Counted from the stretch's first letter, positions 27,637 through 37,322 are shown. The stretch: DNA of 64,000 nucleotides from SHZI01 sp964371995 (GCA_964371995.1 CAYJPG010000001.1:33139-97138); one strand, 5' to 3'. Made by a program: numbers and translations. The notes: a model not told the origin generated them from the letters alone.

Positions 27637-29190
27637 ATGCCCCGTTGTACCCGAGCCCTGATCAGCGTTTCTGACAAAGCTGGCGTCGTGGTCCTCGCCA
27701 CCCGTCTGCACAGGCTCAAGATCGAGATTCTTTCGACTGGCGGCACAGCCCTCGCACTGCGGGAGGCCGGGATCCCGGTCACGGATGTCGCTGATATCAC
27801 TGGCTTTCCCGAGATCATGGACGGGCGCGTCAAGACCCTGCATCCCTTGATCCACGGCGGCCTGCTGAACCGCGGCGAAACCGATGCCACGGTCATGGCG
27901 CAGCACGGCATCAAGGGCATCGACCTGCTGGTAGTTAATCTCTATCCCTTTGAGGCCACTACCAGCCGGCCCGGCTGTACACGCGAAGACGCCATCGAGA
28001 ATATCGACATCGGCGGGCCGGCGATGATTCGCGGTGCGGCCAAGAACCAGGATTTCGTCGCGGTGATGGTTGATCCCGCCGATTACGAGCGCGTGCTTGG
28101 CGAACTCGAAGCCGGGGGCAGCGTATCGACGACTACCCGCCGTTATCTCGCCCGCAAGGCTTTTGCGCACACCGCCACCTATGATGCGGCGGTGTGGAGC
28201 TGGCTGCGTGCGGCCGACGAAGACCACGAGTTGCCAACGCGCTACCCGATCGGCCTGCGACTGCGCGAGACCCTGCGCTATGGTGAGAACCCGCATCAGC
28301 GCGCCGGTCTCTATACGCTGGCCGGCGGCACAGGCGATACCGTGGTCGGCGCAGAGCTGCACCAGGGCAAGGAACTTTCCTTCAACAATCTCGCCGATGC
28401 CGATGCCGCGCTTGAATGCGTACGGCCACTACCCGTTCCGGCCTGCGTGATCGTGAAGCACGCCAACCCCTGCGGTGTGGGGCTCGGCACTTCTGCCGCA
28501 GCAGCCTACGAGAAGGCCTACGTCACCGATCCGACGTCAGCGTTCGGCGGCATCATTGCCTTCAACACTGAAGTGGACGGCGCGCTGGCGACCACCATCA
28601 TCGAACGGCAGTTTGTCGAAGTGCTGCTGGCCACGGCTTTCACGCCGGACGCACTTGCAGTTTTCGCCCGCAAACCGAACATCCGCATACTCGCCACCGG
28701 CACCTTGCACACGAGCCGGCCGCCAGCACTGCGCGTCGAGCAGATCGAAGGCGGCATGCTGGTGCAGGACACCGATGTCGCGACACTGTCGGCCGACGCG
28801 CTGCGCGTTGTCAGCAAGCGTCAGCCAACTGCGGCAGAGCTTGCCGATGCGCGCCTCGCCTGGTCGCTGGTGCGTTTCGTGAAGTCCAATGCGATCCTGT
28901 TCGTGCGCGATCAGGCGACAATCGGTATCGGTGCCGGGCAGATGAGCCGCGTCATGAGCGTGCGCATCGCGGCCTGGAAAGCCGAGGAGGCCGGCCTCAG
29001 GACCACCGGCTGCGTGATGGCTTCCGACGCCTTCTTTCCGTTCCGCGATGGCATCGATCTCGCCGCCAGCTTCGGCATTCGCACCATCATTCACCCCGGC
29101 GGCTCGATGCGCGACGCAGAAGTGATCGCCGCAGCAGATGAACACGACATCGCGATGATCTTCACCGGCATGCGGCACTTCAGGCACTGA
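27637..29190 (+). CDS. purH: Bifunctional AICAR formyltransferase / IMP cyclohydrolase
   Basis: Performs the last two steps of IMP synthesis. The 517-residue protein has an N-terminal cyclohydrolase domain (ALISVSDKAGVVVLA, LSTGGTALALREAGI, GRVKTLHPLIHGG). The C-terminal transformylase has LRYGENPHQRAG, the catalytic KHANPCGVGLG segment, and the terminal MASDAFFPFRDGID and GGSMRD motifs. Length is normal. It is followed after two bases by purD in a purine operon behind fis. Confidence 0.98.
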   Translation: MPRCTRALISVSDKAGVVVLATRLHRLKIEILSTGGTALALREAGIPVTDVADITGFPEIMDGRVKTLHPLIHGGLLNRGETDATVMAQHGIKGIDLLVVNLYPFEATTSRPGCTREDAIENIDIGGPAMIRGAAKNQDFVAVMVDPADYERVLGELEAGGSVSTTTRRYLARKAFAHTATYDAAVWSWLRAADEDHELPTRYPIGLRLRETLRYGENPHQRAGLYTLAGGTGDTVVGAELHQGKELSFNNLADADAALECVRPLPVPACVIVKHANPCGVGLGTSAAAAYEKAYVTDPTSAFGGIIAFNTEVDGALATTIIERQFVEVLLATAFTPDALAVFARKPNIRILATGTLHTSRPPALRVEQIEGGMLVQDTDVATLSADALRVVSKRQPTAAELADARLAWSLVRFVKSNAILFVRDQATIGIGAGQMSRVMSVRIAAWKAEEAGLRTTGCVMASDAFFPFRDGIDLAASFGIRTIIHPGGSMRDAEVIAAADEHDIAMIFTGMRHFRH

Positions 29191-29192
29191 GC

Positions 29193-30482
29193 ATGAAAGT
29201 CCTCGTGGTCGGTGGCGGCGGACGCGAACATGCACTGGCCTGGAAGCTGGCCCAGTCGAAACTCGTGGAGTCGGTCATCGTCGCCCCAGGGAACGCCGGC
29301 ACCGCACTGGAGCCAGGTGTGCGCAACGTGCCCATTGCAGCTGACGATGTTGAGGGACTGCTCAAGCTCGCGCGCGAGGAACACGTGGGCCTCACCGTCG
29401 TCGGGCCCGAAGCGCCACTCGCTGCGGGTATCGCTGATCGCTTCTGGGGCGCCGGCCAGCGCTGCTTCGGGCCGCGTCGCCAGGCGGCACGCCTGGAAAG
29501 CTCCAAGAACTTTGCCAAGGAGTTCATGGTCCGCCACGGCATTCCCACCGCGCATCACGCCTCGTTTACCGAACTCGACAAGGCGCTTGCCTACATCGCC
29601 GAGGTCGGTGCGCCGATCGTCGTGAAAGCCGACGGTCTCGCGGCTGGCAAAGGCGTGGTGGTTGCCCACTCAACGGAAGAAGCTGAACAGGCCGTCAGGG
29701 CCATGCTTGGCGAAGGCAGCTTCGGCGAAGCCGGCGCCTGCGTGGTGATCGAAGAGTTTCTGGAAGGTGAAGAAGCCAGCTTCATCGCCATGGTCGGCGT
29801 GGACGGCGCAATACTGCCGCTCGCCACCTCGCAGGACCACAAGGCCCGCGACGATGGCGACCGTGGTCCCAACACCGGTGGCATGGGCGCCTATTCGCCG
29901 GCACCCGTGGTCACCGATGAAATCGCCGCGCGCGTGATGAACCAGGTGATCCGGCCGGTGGTCGAGGGCATGCGTGAGGATGGCGTGCGCTACACCGGCT
30001 TCCTGTATGCCGGCCTGATGATCAGGCCCGACGGCTCGCTGAAGGTACTGGAATTCAACTGCCGCTTCGGCGATCCGGAAACCCAGCCCATCCTGTTCCG
30101 GCTCAAATCAGATCTGCTTTCGCTCATCGAAGCCGCGCTCGACGGCGATCTCGGCAAGGCGAAAGCCGAGTGGGACCCGCGCCCGACTGTCGGCGTCGTC
30201 ATGGCTGCCGCTGGCTATCCGGACAAATATCGCAGCGGCGACCCGATCACCGGCCTGCCAACTGCACCTTCGGCTGTTGCCAAGGTCTTTCACGCCGGCA
30301 CCGGCTTCAACACGCAAGACCAGATCGTCACGCGCGGCGGCCGCGTGCTTTGCGTAGTCGGCACAGGCGACACGGTACGCGCAGCACAAGAGACCGCCTA
30401 CGCACTGGTCAACCAGATTCACTGGGACGGCGCTTTCTGCCGCAAGGATATTGCGTACCGCGCAATTGCGCGGGGGCTGTAG
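29193..30482 (+). CDS. purD: Phosphoribosylamine-glycine ligase
   Basis: ATP-grasp ligase of the second purine-synthesis step, joining glycine to phosphoribosylamine. The 429-residue chain starts MKVLVVGGGGREHALAWKL. It contains the AGKGVVVAHS ATP loop, the SQDHKARDDGDRGPNTGGMGAY segment read here as TSQDHKARDDGDRGPNTGGM, and EFNCRFGDPETQ. All are diagnostic. It lies two bases after purH. The end faces rho tail to tail with 15 bases between the stops. Confidence 0.98.
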   Translation: MKVLVVGGGGREHALAWKLAQSKLVESVIVAPGNAGTALEPGVRNVPIAADDVEGLLKLAREEHVGLTVVGPEAPLAAGIADRFWGAGQRCFGPRRQAARLESSKNFAKEFMVRHGIPTAHHASFTELDKALAYIAEVGAPIVVKADGLAAGKGVVVAHSTEEAEQAVRAMLGEGSFGEAGACVVIEEFLEGEEASFIAMVGVDGAILPLATSQDHKARDDGDRGPNTGGMGAYSPAPVVTDEIAARVMNQVIRPVVEGMREDGVRYTGFLYAGLMIRPDGSLKVLEFNCRFGDPETQPILFRLKSDLLSLIEAALDGDLGKAKAEWDPRPTVGVVMAAAGYPDKYRSGDPITGLPTAPSAVAKVFHAGTGFNTQDQIVTRGGRVLCVVGTGDTVRAAQETAYALVNQIHWDGAFCRKDIAYRAIARGL

Positions 30483-30497
30483 CAGCCCCCTTTCCGT

Positions 30498-31952
30498 CTA
30501 ACGCTTCATCGAATCGAAGAAATCCACGTTCTTCTTGGTGTCCTGCATCTTCGAGAGCAGGAATTCCACAGCTGCGAGTTCATCCATCGGATGCAGGACC
30601 TTGCGCAGGATCCACATCTTCTGCAGTTCTTCAGGCTGGGTTAGCAGCTCTTCGCGGCGCGTGCCGGAACGGTTGATATTGATGGCCGGGAAAATCCGCT
30701 TCTCGGCGATACGGCGATCAAGATGGATCTCCATGTTGCCGGTACCCTTGAATTCCTCGTAGATCACGTCGTCCATCTTGGAGCCGGTGTCGATCAGTGC
30801 GGTGGCGAGGATGGTCAGACTGCCGCCTTCCTCGATATTGCGCGCCGCGCCGAAGAAGCGCTTGGGACGGTGCAGGGCGTTGGCATCCACACCACCGGTC
30901 AGCACCTTGCCGGACGAAGGCACGACGGTGTTGTAGGCGCGCGCCAGGCGCGTTATCGAATCGAGGAGGATGACGACATCTTTCTTGTGCTCGACCAGCC
31001 GCTTGGCCTTCTCGATCACCATCTCCGCCACCTGTACGTGCCGGCTGGCCGGCTCGTCGAAGGTGCTGGAAACAACTTCGCCACGCACGCTGCGCTCCCA
31101 CTCCGTGACTTCCTCGGGCCGCTCGTCGATGAGCAACACGATCAGGTAGGTCTCGGGATGATTCGAGGTGATGGCGAGGGCGATATTCTGCAGCAGCATG
31201 GTCTTGCCGGCTTTCGGCGGCGAGACGATCAGGCCGCGCTGGCCTTTGCCGATCGGCGCGACGAGGTCGATGATACGCGCGGTCAGATCCTCGGTACTGC
31301 CATTGCCCTGCTCGAGCCCGAGCCGGCTCTTCGGAAACAGTGGCTTGAGATTCTCGAACAGCACCTTGTTACGTGCGTTCTCGGGCGCATCGAAATTGAT
31401 CTCGCTGACCTTGAGCAGCGCAAAATAGCGCTCACTTTCTTTGGGCGGACGGATCAGGCCCGAAACGGTATCACCGGTACGCAGGTTGAAGCGCCGGATC
31501 TGGCTGGGCGAGACATAGATATCGTCCGGGCCGGCCAGGTAGGAGCTGTCAGAGGAGCGCAGGAAGCCAAAGCCGTCCTGCAGGATTTCGAGTACGCCGG
31601 CGGCAAAGATGTTCTCGCCGCTCTGCGCATGCGCCTTGAGGACTTCGAAGATGATGTCCTGCTTGCGCGAACGCGCCATACCTTCCAGGCCCATCGACTC
31701 AGCCAGCGCGACGAGTTCGCCGGGCGGCTTGGTCTTGAGCTCGTTGAGGTCCATCAGGTTCTGGCCGGTCTCCAGCTGGCTCTTGGCGATCACCTCGTCT
31801 TCCGAGAAGGAGACCACTTCCTCATGGCCCTGACGCCGGCGCGGTGGCATGGAGTTCTTCTTGTTCATATCGTCGTTACGGTTGCGGGGCCCGTTGTTGC
31901 CACCGCCGCCCTTGGGACGATTACGCGCTGAATTACCCAGATAACCTCTCAT
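30498..31952 (-). CDS. rho: Transcription termination factor Rho with extended N-terminus
   Basis: Hexameric RNA-dependent ATPase that ends transcription at Rho-dependent sites. The conserved part begins at MDLNELKTKPPGEL. It contains the RNA-binding cold-shock-like domain (GVLEILQDGFGFLRS, YVSPSQIRRF), Walker A PPKAGKTMLLQ, Walker B VIVLLIDERPEE-type, and the Q/R-loop regions, ending FFDSMKR. Ahead of it lie 66 extra residues rich in Arg, Asn, Gly and acidic patches if translation starts at 31952. Internal ATGs at 31868 and 31754 are possible starts, and none has an obvious Shine-Dalgarno sequence. The gene follows trxA by ten bases, as in the classical trxA-rho order. Confidence 0.96.
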   Translation of the reverse strand: MRGYLGNSARNRPKGGGGNNGPRNRNDDMNKKNSMPPRRRQGHEEVVSFSEDEVIAKSQLETGQNLMDLNELKTKPPGELVALAESMGLEGMARSRKQDIIFEVLKAHAQSGENIFAAGVLEILQDGFGFLRSSDSSYLAGPDDIYVSPSQIRRFNLRTGDTVSGLIRPPKESERYFALLKVSEINFDAPENARNKVLFENLKPLFPKSRLGLEQGNGSTEDLTARIIDLVAPIGKGQRGLIVSPPKAGKTMLLQNIALAITSNHPETYLIVLLIDERPEEVTEWERSVRGEVVSSTFDEPASRHVQVAEMVIEKAKRLVEHKKDVVILLDSITRLARAYNTVVPSSGKVLTGGVDANALHRPKRFFGAARNIEEGGSLTILATALIDTGSKMDDVIYEEFKGTGNMEIHLDRRIAEKRIFPAININRSGTRREELLTQPEELQKMWILRKVLHPMDELAAVEFLLSKMQDTKKNVDFFDSMKR

Positions 31953-31962
31953 TTACAAATAC

Positions 31963-32283
31963 TCACAAATTCGCCTGAAGCAGTTTGCTCAACTGCTCTT
32001 TGGACAACATGCCAACGTGCTGTGCCTCGACAACACCCCCCTTGAAAAGCATCAGTGTCGGGATGCTCCGTATGCCGTACTTCATGGCCGTACTTTGACT
32101 GGCTTCGACATCGACCTTGGCGACCGTCAGGCGATCGCCGTATTCGGCAGCGATCTGCTCAAGAATCGGGGCGATCATCTTGCAGGGACCGCACCACTCC
32201 GCCCAGAAATCGACCAGGACGGGACGGTCGGACTGCAGAACCTGTGTGGCGAAACTGTCGTCGGAAACGTGCTCTATGCTCAT
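31963..32283 (-). CDS. trxA: Thioredoxin 1
   Basis: A cytoplasmic dithiol reductant of 106 residues. It carries the active site DFWAEWCGPCKMIAP, the cis-Pro motif IPTLMLFKGG, and an N-terminus MSIEHVSDDSF. The start at 32283 is set by an AGAGGATC Shine-Dalgarno sequence directly upstream; an open frame extends about 64 codons further but has no thioredoxin character. It is the first gene of a trxA-rho unit and is divergent from rhlB across about 450 bases. Confidence 0.97.
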   Translation of the reverse strand: MSIEHVSDDSFATQVLQSDRPVLVDFWAEWCGPCKMIAPILEQIAAEYGDRLTVAKVDVEASQSTAMKYGIRSIPTLMLFKGGVVEAQHVGMLSKEQLSKLLQANL

Positions 32284-32734
32284 GATCCTCTGGTACTCGT
32301 AGTGTGATGTCGGGATGAAAAAAATCCTGAATTGGCTGAATCTGCCTTGCTTGCGCCTGTCGGTCGCGTAGCGTGAATCGAAAGTTGCGGGGTACCCATT
32401 GGCGCGATCAGCGCCATCTATTGCCCAGTACCGGGGTTGTACAGGAGGTCTTCCGGACCTCCGAAAACACTTCATCGTGAAGCTTCTGTGAAGCGCGGGA
32501 CCGGATAGGGCACAATCCCGTGTGTAGAAGCGTTCCCGCGAGCTTCCTGCTTATCCCGTTAAAGGGCAGCTCAAAAAAGGGGTTTAACGAGTCGCTAATC
32601 AGTCGCGGCCCGGGCGGGCGCTTCAACAGGCACGCGGCGACTGGGCCAATTTGAACCTGTCCGGCCGGCTTTTGCAAGTGGCTCCGTCCAGTTCGGGGCC
32701 GTTTATTGAATGGACTATTCCACTGTAGGACACC
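32284..32734. promoter_or_regulatory. Divergent intergenic region between trxA and rhlB
   Basis: These 451 bases contain the promoters of both divergent units and an unusually long potential leader for rhlB. The only structure I can point to is a 7-bp inverted repeat, CGTTAAA at 32557-32563 with TTTAACG at 32583-32589. A run AAAAAAGGGG lies in its loop. No tRNA, riboswitch or terminator was recognised, and I cannot assign -10/-35 boxes with confidence. Confidence 0.4.
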
Positions 32735-34036
32735 ATGACCCAAGAGAAGAACATGACCTTTGCCGAACTGGGGCTGCCAGCTGAAATCCTTGCGGGCATA
32801 CGTACCGCGGGCTTTCAGCAGTGCACGCCCATACAGGCACAAACCCTGCCGGTCGCACTAAAGGGCAAGGATATCGCCGGACAGGCACAGACCGGGACCG
32901 GCAAGACCGCTGCATTCCTGATCGCGATGTTCAATCACCTGCTGACACATCCGGTACCGCGTCAGAACACATCTTCGCCGCGGGCGCTTATCGTCGCGCC
33001 CACGCGCGAGCTGGCCGTGCAGATCCATTCCGATGCCGAGATCCTCGGCAGCAGTACGGGACTGCGCATGGCAGTGGTCTATGGCGGTGCCGATTACGAC
33101 AAGCAGCGCGAGATCCTTCAGGCTGGCGTCGACGTGCTGATCGGCACGCCTGGCCGGCTGATCGACTACTTCAAGCAACATGTCTACACGCTGAGTCACG
33201 CCCAGGTTCTGGTGCTCGATGAAGCCGACCGCATGTTCGATCTCGGCTTCATCAAGGACATCCGCTACCTGCTGCGCCGCCTGCCGCCGCCGGAAAAGCG
33301 CCTGAACCTGATGTTCTCCGCGACGCTCGGACACCGCGTGCTCGAACTCGCCTACGAGCACATGAACAATCCCGAGACCGTCCAGATCGAGCCGGACAAG
33401 AAAACGGTCGACCTGGTGACGCAAATCGTCTACTTCCCGAGCAACAAGGAGAAGGGACCGCTGCTGGTCGGCCTGCTGCGGAGCATGGCTGCGAAGCGCA
33501 CGATGGTGTTCGTCAACACCAAGCGGGCAGCCGAGGAGATCGCGCGACTGCTCGAATTCAACGATCTGCCGGCCGAAGCCATCAACGGCGATGTGCCGCA
33601 AAACAAGCGGTTGCGTCTGCTCAAGGCATTTCAGGAAGGTACCTTGCCCGTTCTGGTCGCCACCGATGTCGCCTCCCGCGGGCTGCATGTGCCGGATGTC
33701 AGCCATGTGATCAACTATGACCTGCCGCAGGAAGCTCCCGACTACGTGCACCGCATCGGGCGTACTGCACGTGCAGGTACCAGCGGTGACTCGATCAGCT
33801 TCGCCTGCGAAACCTATGCGTTTTCGCTGCCGGAGATCGAGGCCTATATTGGCCACCGCATCCCGACTGGCACTGTAGACAGCAGCTTCCTGGAGGGCGT
33901 GAAAACTCCGCCATGGCAACCACGCAAGTATCCACCGGCCGGCGGACGCCCGCGCGGAGGCGGAGGCGCTGGTGGCGGAGGCGGCGGTGGACGCGGCAAA
34001 CGTCCACAAGGTGGCCAGCGCGGTCGCAGCCGTTAA
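32735..34036 (+). CDS. rhlB: DEAD-box ATP-dependent RNA helicase RhlB
   Basis: An RNA helicase of the RNA-degradosome type, 433 residues. Motifs in order: Q-motif (FQQCTPIQAQ), motif I AQTGTGKT, PTRELA, DEAD box VLDEADRMFDLGFIKDIRYL, SAT, and VATDVASRGLHVPDVSHVINYD. Motif VI is HRIGRTARAG, with Ala where Gly is usual. The GFIKDIRYLLRRLPP stretch and the YIGHRIP segment match RhlB rather than other DEAD-box proteins. The tail is Gly/Arg-rich (RGG-like), suited to RNA or protein contact. In E. coli rhlB also lies opposite trxA-rho. AGGA precedes the ATG by five bases. Confidence 0.95.
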   Translation: MTQEKNMTFAELGLPAEILAGIRTAGFQQCTPIQAQTLPVALKGKDIAGQAQTGTGKTAAFLIAMFNHLLTHPVPRQNTSSPRALIVAPTRELAVQIHSDAEILGSSTGLRMAVVYGGADYDKQREILQAGVDVLIGTPGRLIDYFKQHVYTLSHAQVLVLDEADRMFDLGFIKDIRYLLRRLPPPEKRLNLMFSATLGHRVLELAYEHMNNPETVQIEPDKKTVDLVTQIVYFPSNKEKGPLLVGLLRSMAAKRTMVFVNTKRAAEEIARLLEFNDLPAEAINGDVPQNKRLRLLKAFQEGTLPVLVATDVASRGLHVPDVSHVINYDLPQEAPDYVHRIGRTARAGTSGDSISFACETYAFSLPEIEAYIGHRIPTGTVDSSFLEGVKTPPWQPRKYPPAGGRPRGGGGAGGGGGGGRGKRPQGGQRGRSR

Positions 34037-34171
34037 AGGCAGGGCCTCGGGCCGGTCCGGAACATCCCCGCATGGTTCTGAAGATCTGCCCCGCGAAGAC
34101 CAGACCAGTCGCTTGACGGTGCCACCCGGCACCCTATGATTGCGGCGTCAGTTAACCGCCCGGAGCACCCC

Positions 34172-34925
34172 GTGACTTATTGCGTAGCGATCACCGTTGA
34201 CCGGGGCCTGGTGTTTGCATCCGACTCACGCACCAATGCCGGCGTGGACCAGGTTTCCACCTTCAGCAAGATGCACACGCTGGTAGCCGACAGCGACCGG
34301 ATGATCACCTTGCTGTCTTCGGGCAATCTTGCGACGACCCAGGCGGTCGTCCGGCAACTGCGCCGCGACATGGAACACAATGCGCCGCACAACCTGCGCA
34401 GCGTCAAGTACCTTGCCGAAGCAGCAGAATACGTCGGCGAACTGAATCGTGAGCAGCGGGCCAAACACCAACGATGCCCACGGCAACTTCAATCCGGAAG
34501 CGAGCTTCATACTGGGCGGACAGATCGCCGGCCGCGAGCCGCAGATCTATCTCGTCTACCCCGAAGGCAATCACATCCGCGCCTCGGCAGAAACGCCCTA
34601 TCTGCAGATCGGTGAAGTCAAGTACGGCAAGCCGATTCTCGACCGCATCATTCAGGCTGACCTGCCGCTGCAGGATGCCGCACGCTGCGCGCTGGTATCG
34701 ATGGACTCCACCATGCGCAGCAACGTCACGGTTGGGCCGCCGATCGAGGTACTCATTTACAACGTCGAGGGCTATGGAAATTTCGCCCGGCTGATGCTGC
34801 AGGAGGATGACGATTACCTGCGCGAGCTGCGTCGTGGCTGGGACTCAAGTCTGAAGCGTGCCTTCCAGAGCCTGCCAGGGTTGCCGGTGCCGGCTACGCC
34901 GCGGATACGGCTGGTCGACAAATAG
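34172..34925 (+). pseudogene. Anbu proteasome-like protease, frameshifted
   Basis: This belongs to the Anbu family, ancestral beta-subunit-like N-terminal-nucleophile hydrolases that form rings. The GTG at 34172, with GGAG seven bases upstream, gives MTYCVAITVDRGLVFASDSR, placing the presumed nucleophile Thr at position 2 for exposure after Met removal. An upstream ATG at 34136 would bury it. The frame runs through SSGNLATTQAVV to about GELNRE. The remainder (GNFNPEASFILGGQIAGREP, YGKPILDRII, CALVSMDSTMRSN) continues in the +1 frame from 34449. The junction GTGAGCAGC is explained by loss of one copy of a GTGAG duplication, or by a one-base insertion. It faces alpha-E and ATP-grasp genes, its usual partners. 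Confidence 0.85.
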
Positions 34926-34940
34926 ACCGCAACGGCGTGT

Positions 34941-35879
34941 TCAGGCCGCTACCAGCGGCCTGAACCAGGTCGTGGCAACGGTATCGTGCAACCCCGCAAG
35001 CTGCGCCTGCAGCTGGTCGACCAGCTCACGCACCTCGTCGATGCTCATCCGCCCCGGCCGGACACGATCCATCTCTGCACCGAGCTGCGCGGCTGCCCGA
35101 ACCGCCTGGTCAGGGTGTGGTAACTGGGCAAACGCGCCCTGCAGTTCGTCGCTGCAATAACGGATCGCACGGGGAAACTCGCGGTCTTTCAGCAGGTAGC
35201 GCAGTACATCGGCGCTTTCCACGCGACGACGCACGTACTGCCGGTACATCTGGTAGCCGCTGAGGCTGCGCAGGACCGGCGCCCACAGGGTCGTATCGAA
35301 CTCGGCGAGTTCTTCCTTCCCGGTCAGCAGCAACGCAGCAGCCACATCGACGACACGCGTCGTCATGTCAGCGCGCTCGATGAAACGGCCGATGCGCACA
35401 AACTGGTAAGCGGGCCCATGACTCATCGTTCCCTGCAGCAGACCCGCAATCTGCTGACACTGGGCGACGATGTCACTGAGTACAGCATCACGATGGCGCT
35501 GGCCCAGCACGCGCGGCAACTTTCCCGCCGCAAAGAGGTGCAGCTCATTTACCGCACGCCACGCCTCGGTGGGCAGAATGTCACGGGTGGTTCGCGCGTT
35601 CTCGCAGGTCGCACCAATCGTGGACAGCACCGAGCTCGGGTTTTTTGTATCGGCAAGCAGCAGGCCGAGCACCGCACGGTCGGGTAGCAGACGAGCACCG
35701 CGCCGCGCCCGGGCCGGCTCGGCACCCATCACCTGGCTGACGTTACGCCAGCCCACACTGGTACTCTTCGGCAGGTCGAGCAGCAGGTCGCCATACACGC
35801 TGACCAGCCTGGCGGCGTCTTCAGCCCGCTCGAGGTAGCGAACCATCCAGTAAACGCGTTCGGCAACTTTTGACAGCAT
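34941..35879 (-). CDS. Alpha-E domain protein
   Basis: A 312-residue all-helical protein of the alpha-E family (COG2307). It starts MLSKVAERVYWMVRYLERAEDAARLV, the family signature, and has a later FIERADMTTRVVDV segment. Its function is unknown. Comparative genomics links it to circularly permuted ATP-grasp proteins, transglutaminase-like proteases and Anbu, in predicted peptide-synthesis or tagging systems. The start lies three bases after the ATP-grasp stop, so they are co-transcribed. The end is 15 bases from the convergent Anbu stop. Unlike its two partners, this gene is intact. Confidence 0.92.
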   Translation of the reverse strand: MLSKVAERVYWMVRYLERAEDAARLVSVYGDLLLDLPKSTSVGWRNVSQVMGAEPARARRGARLLPDRAVLGLLLADTKNPSSVLSTIGATCENARTTRDILPTEAWRAVNELHLFAAGKLPRVLGQRHRDAVLSDIVAQCQQIAGLLQGTMSHGPAYQFVRIGRFIERADMTTRVVDVAAALLLTGKEELAEFDTTLWAPVLRSLSGYQMYRQYVRRRVESADVLRYLLKDREFPRAIRYCSDELQGAFAQLPHPDQAVRAAAQLGAEMDRVRPGRMSIDEVRELVDQLQAQLAGLHDTVATTWFRPLVAA

Positions 35880-35882
35880 GGC

Positions 35883-37322
35883 TTAGCCCACCACCCAGGT
35901 ATCTTTGCTGCCGCCACCCTGCGAGGAGTTGACCACCAGCGATCCGCGGCGCAGCGCCACGCGCGTCAGTCCGCCCGGCGTCACGTACATGTCGCGCCCC
36001 TGCAGGACGAAGGGCCGCAGATCGACATGCCTTGCTTCCAGACCCCCGTCGATCAGCGTCGGCACCGTCGACAGGTTGATCACCGGCTGGGCTACGTAAT
36101 TGCGCGGATCCGCCTTCAGCTTTGCGCGGAACGCCTCGCGCTCCTTGCGGCTTGCGTGCGGGCTGATCAGCATGCCGTAACCGCCCGACTCGTTGGCCGG
36201 CTTTACCACCAGTTCCGCCAGGTGCGCGAGTACATACTTCAGGCTCTTCGGCTCCGCACAGAGATGGGTCGGTACGTTTGGCAGCAACGGCTCCTCACCG
36301 AGATAAAAACGGATCATCTCCGGCACATAGGCGTACACCACCTTGTCGTCAGCCACACCGGTGCCAGGTGCATTTGCCAGCGCGACCTTGCCGGCCCGCC
36401 ATGCCCGCACGAGACCCGGTACGCCGAGCGCTGAGTCGGGGCGCAACGCCTCGGGATCGAGGTACTCGGCATTGACCCGCGTATAGATCACGTCAACCCG
36501 CGTCAGGCCGGAAATGCTGCACATGTACACGCAGTCGTCATCCCCGAGCACCAGATCGCTGCCTTCAACCAGTTCGGCACCCATGCGCTGCGCGAGGTAG
36601 GCATGCTCGAAATAGGCAGAGTTGTAGATGCCGGGCGTCAGCACCACGACTTCGGGATCATCACCGGGCCGCGGCGACAACGAGGCAAGCATGTCGAACA
36701 GTGCCGACGGGTAGTCATCTACGGGGCGTATGGTCTGATTGGCAAACAGCTCGGGGAACACCCGCTTGGTGACGATGCGGTTCTCCAGCATGTACGAGAC
36801 GCCGGATGGCACGCGCAGGTTATCCTCCAGCACATAGAGCGTCCCGTCGGCATCACGGATCAAATCGCTGCCGCAGACATGCGCCCAGACGCCGTGCGCC
36901 GGCTTTGCGCCCATACAGGCCTTGAGATAGTTCTTTGAACTCTCCAGCACCGCCTTTGGAAAAGCGGCGGCTGCGGACGATGTCGCGCTTGTGATAGACG
37001 TCGTCGATAAAGCAGTTCAGCGCGCGCAGCCGCTGCTTCAGGCCCGCTTCGGTGTTTTTCCATTCCTTTGCAGGCATCGTCCGCGGAATGATGTCGAAGG
37101 GCCAGGCGCGGTCGATATTCTGCCCCTCGGAATAGACGGTGAAGGTGATGCCCATATCGACGATTGCGCGCTCTGACGCTTGCTGACGGGTCTTCAGCTG
37201 ACCCGCAGTCAGTGACGAGAGATAACTGGCCAGCTTGCTGCCACAGGGGCGCGGCTCGCCGGGTGCGGCAATCAGTTCGTCGTAGGCAGAACCGGGACGT
37301 AGGATGACCAATTGATCTTCAT
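35883..37322 (-). pseudogene. Circularly permuted ATP-grasp protein, apparently frameshifted twice
   Basis: This COG2308-type ATP-grasp protein is predicted to form peptide bonds and accompanies alpha-E. The C-terminal 350 residues are intact: HGVWAHVCGSDLIRDADG, LEDNLRVPSGVSYMLENR, VVLTPGIYNSAYFEH, VVKPANESGGYGM and SLVVNSSQGGGSKDTW. The N-terminal part (AYDELIAAPGEPRP, MGITFTVYSEGQNIDRAWPF) lies in another frame. Removing one T from the TTTT at 36960-36963 joins them as RRFPKAVLESSKNY. Adding one G to the CCCGG near 37293 restores an ATG start at 37322 (MKINWSSYVPGSAYDEL). The repaired gene would encode 479 residues, normal for the family. Without repair, the first canonical start is TTG at 37311. 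Confidence 0.85.
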
